Below are positions 1 to 5,065 of a stretch of DNA of 5,065 bases, one piece after another. Below the pieces are notes generated by a model that saw nothing but the letters and a program-made list of their open reading frames with translations, made no database searches and was not told where the DNA came from. How positions within the stretch are numbered: position 1 is the first letter of the stretch; each line of letters opens with the position of its first letter. Source of the stretch: Phycisphaerales bacterium. GTDB taxonomy: Bacteria; Planctomycetota; Phycisphaerae; Phycisphaerales; SM1A02. The position numbers and the translations under genes were made by a program. The stretch covers positions 1-5,065 of the forward strand of contig SKZB01000178.1 of assembly GCA_007127615.1 (NCBI GenBank), written 5' to 3'.

Positions 1-209
1 CCTGCGGGATGTACGATGCGGTCGGCGATGTGGCGTTCCGGGTCGGCCTGCCGGGTAAGAGCGGCGTGGGGGGCGGGATCATCGCCATCGTGCCGGAAGA
101 GCTTGCGCTCTGCGTCTGGTCGCCCGAACTGAACCGCTCGGGCAATTCGCTCGTCGGCACCCAGGCGCTGGAATTGTTTACCGAGAAGACGGGCAAGTCG
201 ATTTTCTGA
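1..209 (+). CDS. glsA: Glutaminase, C-terminal fragment (5' end outside window)
   Basis: This is the last 68 codons of a serine-dependent glutaminase (beta-lactamase-like fold), which hydrolyses L-glutamine to L-glutamate and ammonia in the cytoplasm. The reading frame enters at base 3, giving C-G-M-Y-D, and ends with TGA at 207-209. The fragment carries two family hallmarks. The first is the G-M-Y-D tyrosine (codon 12-14), equivalent to human GLS Tyr466. The second is the L-P-x-K-S-G-V-G-G-G loop (valine codon 66-68), equivalent to GLS Val484; the 18-residue spacing between the two is identical. The following I-V-P-E-E and W-S-P-E-L-N-x-x-G-N-S segments also match bacterial GlsA C-termini. 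The catalytic S-x-x-K motif lies upstream and cannot be checked, so activity is inferred. The protein ends where single-domain bacterial glutaminases of about 310 residues normally end, so no C-terminal extension is present. Confidence 0.95.
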   Translation, partial: CGMYDAVGDVAFRVGLPGKSGVGGGIIAIVPEELALCVWSPELNRSGNSLVGTQALELFTEKTGKSIF

Positions 210-218
210 AGCGCGGAT

Positions 219-983
219 TCACCAGCTCAAATCGCCGCACTCGGGACAGCGTTCGCTGAACTCGAGCCCGCGCAGGTCGTAGCCGCAGCTCGGACACCGG
301 CCCTGTTTCCGCAGACGCCGCGCGCGGAAGGCGATGCGGCGTTGAATGCGCGTGGTGATGAGTTCCGCGGCCATCAGCGCGACCGACAGGCCCAGATAGA
401 GCAGCGCCCACCAGATCATCGCGCTGCCGACCCAGCGAAGGGGATACGGTGATGTCTCGTGGACGCTCCGGTCGGCCGTGAGAATGACGGCGGGGGCGCG
501 GGCGTCTTCGATGGCGGTGTCGATCGCCTCCCGCGCGGGGTGATCGGCGGTGAGGGCGCGAAAGTTCAACCGTGAGGAGGAGCCGATCAGATCAACGCTG
601 CCGGCGAGGGGGAGCTGTTGTACCGAAGTGACCAGCGGCCAGCCGCGGTCGGCGTGCTGCGTTCTCAGCGTGAAGCTGCCGGCGTAGCGCCGGCCTTCGT
701 GGTCGCGGCCGAAGTTCGCCGTCGCGCCGGTTGCGGCCGACGGGTTCTCAAGATCATAGAACGAGGCGATCAGCGAGCCGTGGTCGCTCCGGTAGAACGT
801 GCCGGTGACCTCGTGTCCATCGACCGGCTGCCGGACCGTGAGGTTGATGAGCCCGACGACGGGCAGGGTGATCAGCAGCGTGACGGGGAGGGCCGCTTCG
901 CGCAAACGCGTCCAGCCGGTGCGCTCCCGCTCGGCGGAGTAGTAGTTGACGGCGTCGAGTTTCTGTCGTATCGCTCGCAGCAT
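219..983 (-). CDS. Two-pass membrane protein with C-terminal cytoplasmic zinc ribbon
   Basis: A 254-residue protein of unknown function. The N-terminus is basic (residues 1-29). A hydrophobic segment follows at about 30-49, then a soluble stretch of roughly 130 residues, a second hydrophobic segment at about 184-209, a strongly Arg/Lys-rich linker (211-229) and a four-cysteine ribbon with Cys230, Cys233, Cys246 and Cys249 (C-P-S-C-G-Y-D-L-R-G, then C-P-E-C-G). The positive-inside rule puts both termini and the ribbon in the cytoplasm and the middle domain outside. The ribbon type is one I know as recurrent on planctomycete membrane proteins; zinc binding is inferred from cysteine spacing. The ATG at 983 was chosen because it is the nearest start before the first membrane segment. 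The frame stays open far upstream, but that part is only antisense to the transporter gene. No clear Shine-Dalgarno sequence precedes it. It is divergent from the AbgT gene and convergent with glutaminase. The middle domain is not recognised. Confidence 0.82.
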   Translation of the reverse strand: MLRAIRQKLDAVNYYSAERERTGWTRLREAALPVTLLITLPVVGLINLTVRQPVDGHEVTGTFYRSDHGSLIASFYDLENPSAATGATANFGRDHEGRRYAGSFTLRTQHADRGWPLVTSVQQLPLAGSVDLIGSSSRLNFRALTADHPAREAIDTAIEDARAPAVILTADRSVHETSPYPLRWVGSAMIWWALLYLGLSVALMAAELITTRIQRRIAFRARRLRKQGRCPSCGYDLRGLEFSERCPECGDLSW

Positions 984-1045
984 GAGTTTGACGGCAGGAC
1001 CGTGGTGAGCTGCCGAACTGTACGGCGGAAGGGGGTCGGCGGTTG

Positions 1046-1069
1046 ACCCGGATCCCTGGGATACCGGGT
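1046..1069. repeat. Inverted repeat with bulge (hairpin or operator candidate)
   Basis: ACCCGG at 1046-1051 pairs with CCGGGT at 1064-1069, and the adjoining ATCC at 1052-1055 pairs with GGAT at 1059-1062. Together they give a 10-base-pair stem with one unpaired A at 1063 and a three-base loop CTG. There is no T-run on either side in either direction, so it does not look like an intrinsic terminator. Its place between two divergent starts makes an operator or a 5'-leader hairpin possible. Function is inferred only from position and symmetry. Confidence 0.5.
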
Positions 1070-1084
1070 GACGGGTCGGTTCGG

Positions 1085-1113
1085 TTGCCGGACGGACCGC
1101 CCGGCGGTAGTTT
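1085..1113 (+). promoter_or_regulatory. Weak sigma70-like promoter candidate for the AbgT gene
   Basis: TTGCCG (1085-1090) and TAGTTT (1108-1113) are separated by exactly 17 bases, about 90 bases upstream of the transporter start. Both hexamers match the TTGACA/TATAAT consensus only partly, and planctomycete promoters are poorly characterised, so this is a guess. A perfect dyad, ACCGCC-C-GGCGGT (1096-1108), fills the spacer and touches the -10 hexamer. This is where a repressor or MerR-type activator could act. Confidence 0.22.
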
Positions 1114-1205
1114 CGCATCTTTGCGGGGGAGGTGTTGGGAGTGAGTGTGGGTGGGGGACTTGTGTGGGGGCGTTTCACTGACCCGAGAGCATCGGAGCGT
1201 TCTGA

Positions 1206-3107
<1,902 letters not shown>

Positions 3108-3229
3108 TCGCCCGGTTCCCTCAGCAAAAACCGCCGACGTGAGGTCGGCGGTCCGGGTGACGATCAACGAACCAACGAGCGAGATGGAGTCCGGCGATGA
3201 GACTATTCGCTCTTCCGGTCAGCCGCGCC
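3108..3229. other. Convergent intergenic region (122 bases)
   Basis: This is the gap between the stop codons of the rightward AbgT gene and the leftward thioredoxin-fold gene. Its only clear element is the hairpin at 3131-3151 with a T-run on the minus strand. Nothing recognisable lies between 3153 and 3229. Confidence 0.7.
3126..3152 (-). terminator. Intrinsic terminator of the thioredoxin-fold gene
   Basis: On the minus strand, an 8-base-pair perfect stem (CCGCCGAC/GTCGGCGG, plus strand 3131-3138 and 3144-3151) encloses a five-base loop. It is extended by one A-T pair (3130/3152) and followed by a run of five T (complement of 3126-3130), the first of which is in that extra pair. The element lies 78 bases past the stop of the leftward gene. 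On the plus strand the same hairpin is followed by CCGGG, not by a T-run. It is therefore a standard terminator only for leftward transcription, though the hairpin may still impede or stabilise the 3' end of the AbgT transcript. Confidence 0.85.
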
Positions 3230-4603
3230 TCACTCGGCGTCGTTCGCGTTCTCTTCGAGCATCGCTTCGATCTGTGCGATCAGTTCCCGTTCCTTGCCGG
3301 GGGCAAAGCCGACGTTGATGCCACGAATCACACCGTCGGCATCGATCAGAACGGAACACGGGATGCCGGTGACGTGGTATCTGCCGGCCACATCGCCGTC
3401 GAAGTCCAGGATTTGCCGGAAAGTGACGTTCCGGTCTTCAAGGAATTTCCCGAGACGGTCTTCCGAATCATGCGGATCGCGGTTCACGCCGAGCACGACC
3501 ACATCCTGGCCATCAAAGTGCTCGTGGATCGTCTGGAAGTGGGGCAGGGCCTGCACGCAGGGCATACACCACATCGCCCAGAAGTCGAGAAGGACGACCT
3601 TGCCGCGCAGATCTTCAAGCGACAGGGTGGCCCCGTCCAGTGTGCGTTCGCTGAAGAGCGGGGCCGGCTCGTCGATCAACGCCATTTGCTCCGAGTCATC
3701 CCATCCGCCTCCGAAGTCAAAGGAATCGACGCGTTCCAGCGCCTCGTCCGGCGTGAACGAAAAGATGTCATCGTCAAGAATCTGGTTGATCTGAATGTTG
3801 ATCACGCGGCTGCGCATGACGAACCGCTCGTACTCGGGCACCTCGGCGGCGAAGTCACCGGCATCGTCGCCCATCATCTCCAGCATGCTCTCTCTCATCG
3901 AGTTGTAAAACTCGGTGAAGTCATACTCGACGCGCTCGATGAGATTGGTGTCGGTTGAGATTTCGTAACGCACACTGACATTGGCGTCACCGGAAAACCC
4001 TGACTCGTAACTCAGCGTGCCTTCGATCAGTTGATACTGCCGACCTTCAGCCAGTTCGAAATCGATGCGGCCGACCGAGACGAGGTCCGGTGCGAGATCC
4101 GAAAACTGCGCGTGATCGCCGAACATCGATGCAAGTGCGGGGTGTTGCATCACGCCCATCATCATTCGGGCATCGAGAACGTTCGGCAGATCCATCAGCA
4201 GATCCGGCGCATCGACCTGCAGGTACTGGCCGAACATGTTGACGACCAGCCACGCGGAAGTGCCATCGGCATAGAGTTCCATCTCTTCACTTTGAAACGC
4301 GATCCGGTCGGGGTTTGAGATCGACAGACTCATGCGTTCGGAGTCATATTCGTCGGCGGCCTCCGCATCGGTCTGATCACCCTTCCGGACCACGTCGTAG
4401 TGGACTTCGGTCACATCACGGTAGGTTTCCAGCTCGCGGTACCGGAGTGACGTGGCTTCAAGAATCTGCAGCGCCCGCTGGCGCAGCTCCTCCCGGGCCG
4501 CTTCGGTCAGGTGGTCCTGCGCCGTCGCGACGGAGGGGGCGATGCTGAGCATCAACGCGAATGCGGCGAGTGCCGGGCCGGCGTGACAAAGGGTGTTTTT
4601 CAT
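3230..4603 (-). CDS. Exported TlpA-like thioredoxin-fold protein with N-terminal LolA/DUF2092-like domain
   Basis: A 457-residue protein. Residues 1-28 form a Sec signal peptide: Lys2, a hydrophobic core, and A-T-A before Gln29. No lipobox is present. Residues about 35-290 form a domain that begins with a helix (E-E-L-R-Q-R-A-L-Q-I-L-E-A), followed by beta-rich sequence (Y-R-D-V-T-E-V, I-A-F-Q-S-E-E-M-E-L-Y-A-D-G, Y-L-Q-V-D-A-P). This resembles the DUF2092/LolA-type lipid-binding half-barrel; that match is inferred from pattern. Residues about 312-452 are a TlpA/redoxin-type thioredoxin fold with W-C346-M-P-C349, G-K-V-V-L-L-D-F-W at the beta strand before it, and the cis-proline loop T-G-I-P415-C416-S. 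The likely role is a thiol-disulfide reaction in the periplasm, partner unknown. Cys416 is unusual, as Thr or Ser is common there. The start is supported by GGAG 6 bases upstream (minus strand of 4610-4613). A terminator follows downstream. Confidence 0.9.
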   Translation of the reverse strand: MKNTLCHAGPALAAFALMLSIAPSVATAQDHLTEAAREELRQRALQILEATSLRYRELETYRDVTEVHYDVVRKGDQTDAEAADEYDSERMSLSISNPDRIAFQSEEMELYADGTSAWLVVNMFGQYLQVDAPDLLMDLPNVLDARMMMGVMQHPALASMFGDHAQFSDLAPDLVSVGRIDFELAEGRQYQLIEGTLSYESGFSGDANVSVRYEISTDTNLIERVEYDFTEFYNSMRESMLEMMGDDAGDFAAEVPEYERFVMRSRVINIQINQILDDDIFSFTPDEALERVDSFDFGGGWDDSEQMALIDEPAPLFSERTLDGATLSLEDLRGKVVLLDFWAMWCMPCVQALPHFQTIHEHFDGQDVVVLGVNRDPHDSEDRLGKFLEDRNVTFRQILDFDGDVAGRYHVTGIPCSVLIDADGVIRGINVGFAPGKERELIAQIEAMLEENANDAE

Positions 4604-4668
4604 ATTGAACTCCAGACGATATGCCGATCGGGCGGGATGGATGGACTTGATCGTTCCGGCGAACGCGA
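4604..4668. other. Short gap between two leftward genes
   Basis: Sixty-five bases separate the stop of the basic protein gene from the start of the thioredoxin-fold gene. The gap contains the latter's Shine-Dalgarno sequence (GGAG on the minus strand, 4610-4613) and a short palindrome CCGATCGG (4624-4631). I see no hairpin with a T-run and no good promoter, so read-through from the upstream gene is possible. Confidence 0.5.
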
Positions 4669-5065
4669 TCAGGACTTGGAATCGCGGCGGGCCTGCCGGC
4701 GTTTATTGGAGCCGGAGATGTGCCCCTGAATCTTGTCCGTGACGGTGGCGGCAAAGCGGCTCTCGATCCCACCGGCCCGGGCGCTCTTGGCGCTCTTCTT
4801 CCGGCGGGTCCGTCGTGCCGCCTGCGCCTCGAGCGCGGATGAGCCCGTGAGTGGATTGACGCCCCGGCTGCCGCTCGAAGCCGACAGGGATGCCGTCTGC
4901 TTCTGATCCGCCGATCCGGCCAGCGCGACGCGCGGCGTGGTTTTCGATGATGCGGCCTTTGTCGTCGGCTTGGTTCGCTTTGTGTCGGGCGTTCGGCCGC
5001 TTGACTTTTTCCTGGTTTTGGTCGCTGCCTTCTTCGGGACCTTCTTGCCGGTTTTTCCGGTCGTC
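4669..5065 (-). CDS. Basic low-complexity protein, C-terminal 131 residues (5' end outside window)
   Basis: An open frame runs from the window edge to TGA (complement of 4669-4671), giving 131 residues with no start in view. By my count 34 residues are Lys or Arg and only 6 are Asp or Glu. The first 45 visible residues are K/T/A/P-rich (T-G-K-K-V-P-K-K-A-A-T-K-T-R-K-K), in the style of histone H1-like proteins or the disordered tails of DNA- or RNA-binding enzymes. Residues 46-80 are Ser/Gly/Ala-rich. A second basic cluster (R-R-T-R-R-K-K-S-A-K) lies at 84-93. The last 30 residues (I-E-S-R-F-A-A-T-V-T-D-K-I-Q-G-H-I to R-R-Q-A-R-R-D) are less biased and could form a helix. The codons read cleanly as protein while the other frames do not, which supports a real gene. 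I do not recognise the family. A nucleic-acid-binding role is only an inference from charge. Confidence 0.72.
   Translation of the reverse strand, partial: TTGKTGKKVPKKAATKTRKKSSGRTPDTKRTKPTTKAASSKTTPRVALAGSADQKQTASLSASSGSRGVNPLTGSSALEAQAARRTRRKKSAKSARAGGIESRFAATVTDKIQGHISGSNKRRQARRDSKS

Larger units (their letters stand above)
984..1205. other. Divergent intergenic region (222 bases)
   Basis: No convincing gene lies here. The region separates the starts of the zinc-ribbon membrane protein gene (leftward) and the AbgT transporter gene (rightward), so promoters for both should lie inside it. It holds an 11-base-arm imperfect dyad at 1046-1069, a short perfect dyad at 1096-1108 and a weak promoter-like pair at 1085-1113, listed separately. 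I saw no leftward promoter worth calling. Confidence 0.7.

Noticed and set aside
1043..1065. TTGACC (1043-1048) with GATACC (1060-1065) as a promoter
   Set aside because: The spacer is only 11 bases, too short for a sigma70-type promoter.
3131..3151. Plus-strand intrinsic terminator for the AbgT gene
   Set aside because: The hairpin is followed by CCGGG rather than a T-run in the rightward direction, so only the leftward call is supported.
3197..3958. 253-residue plus-strand frame opposite the thioredoxin-fold gene
   Set aside because: It is antisense to a gene with clear CXXC, cis-Pro and signal peptide features, and shows no domain of its own.
4511..4729. Small plus-strand frame across the 5' end of the thioredoxin-fold gene and the adjoining gap
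   Set aside because: It runs antisense to the signal peptide and start of the real gene and into the basic protein gene, is Arg/Gly-rich and has no supporting features.

Overview
The window is GC-rich, bacterial and chromosomal in character. The best taxonomic hint is the C-terminal zinc ribbon of the gene at 219-983 (C-P-x-C-G-Y-D-L-R-G ... C-P-E-C-G). I associate this ribbon, hung on otherwise unrelated membrane proteins, with Planctomycetota and especially Phycisphaerae. A TlpA-type thioredoxin protein carrying a large N-terminal domain fits the same group. The assignment is an inference from protein style, not from a marker gene.

Layout from left to right. Bases 1-209 (+) are the 3' end of a glutaminase gene. 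It faces, tail to tail with only 9 bases between stop codons, a minus-strand gene (219-983) for a two-pass membrane protein with a cytoplasmic zinc ribbon. A 222-base divergent intergenic region (984-1205) holds two dyad-symmetric elements and a weak promoter-like pair. It leads into a large plus-strand AbgT-family transporter gene (1206-3107) with an unusual insertion of about 95 residues in an external loop. The 122-base gap at 3108-3229 contains a well-formed intrinsic terminator pointing left. That terminator serves the next gene (3230-4603, minus), an exported TlpA/thioredoxin-fold protein with an N-terminal domain of probable LolA/DUF2092 type. Upstream of it on the same strand, 65 bases away, is the 3' part of a gene (4669 to beyond 5065) for a very basic, Lys/Arg/Thr/Ala/Ser-rich protein of unknown function.

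The genes do not form an obvious pathway. Glutaminase and an AbgT transporter both touch glutamate chemistry (glutamine hydrolysis; p-aminobenzoyl-glutamate or related substrates), but an oppositely oriented gene separates them, so a functional link is speculative. The basic protein gene and the thioredoxin gene could be one transcript ending at the terminator at 3126-3152. No tRNA, rRNA, CRISPR array, insertion sequence or phage gene was seen. I found no convincing new multi-gene system. The most unusual items are the transporter insertion, the extra cysteine beside the cis-proline of the thioredoxin domain, the zinc-ribbon membrane protein and the unassigned basic protein.
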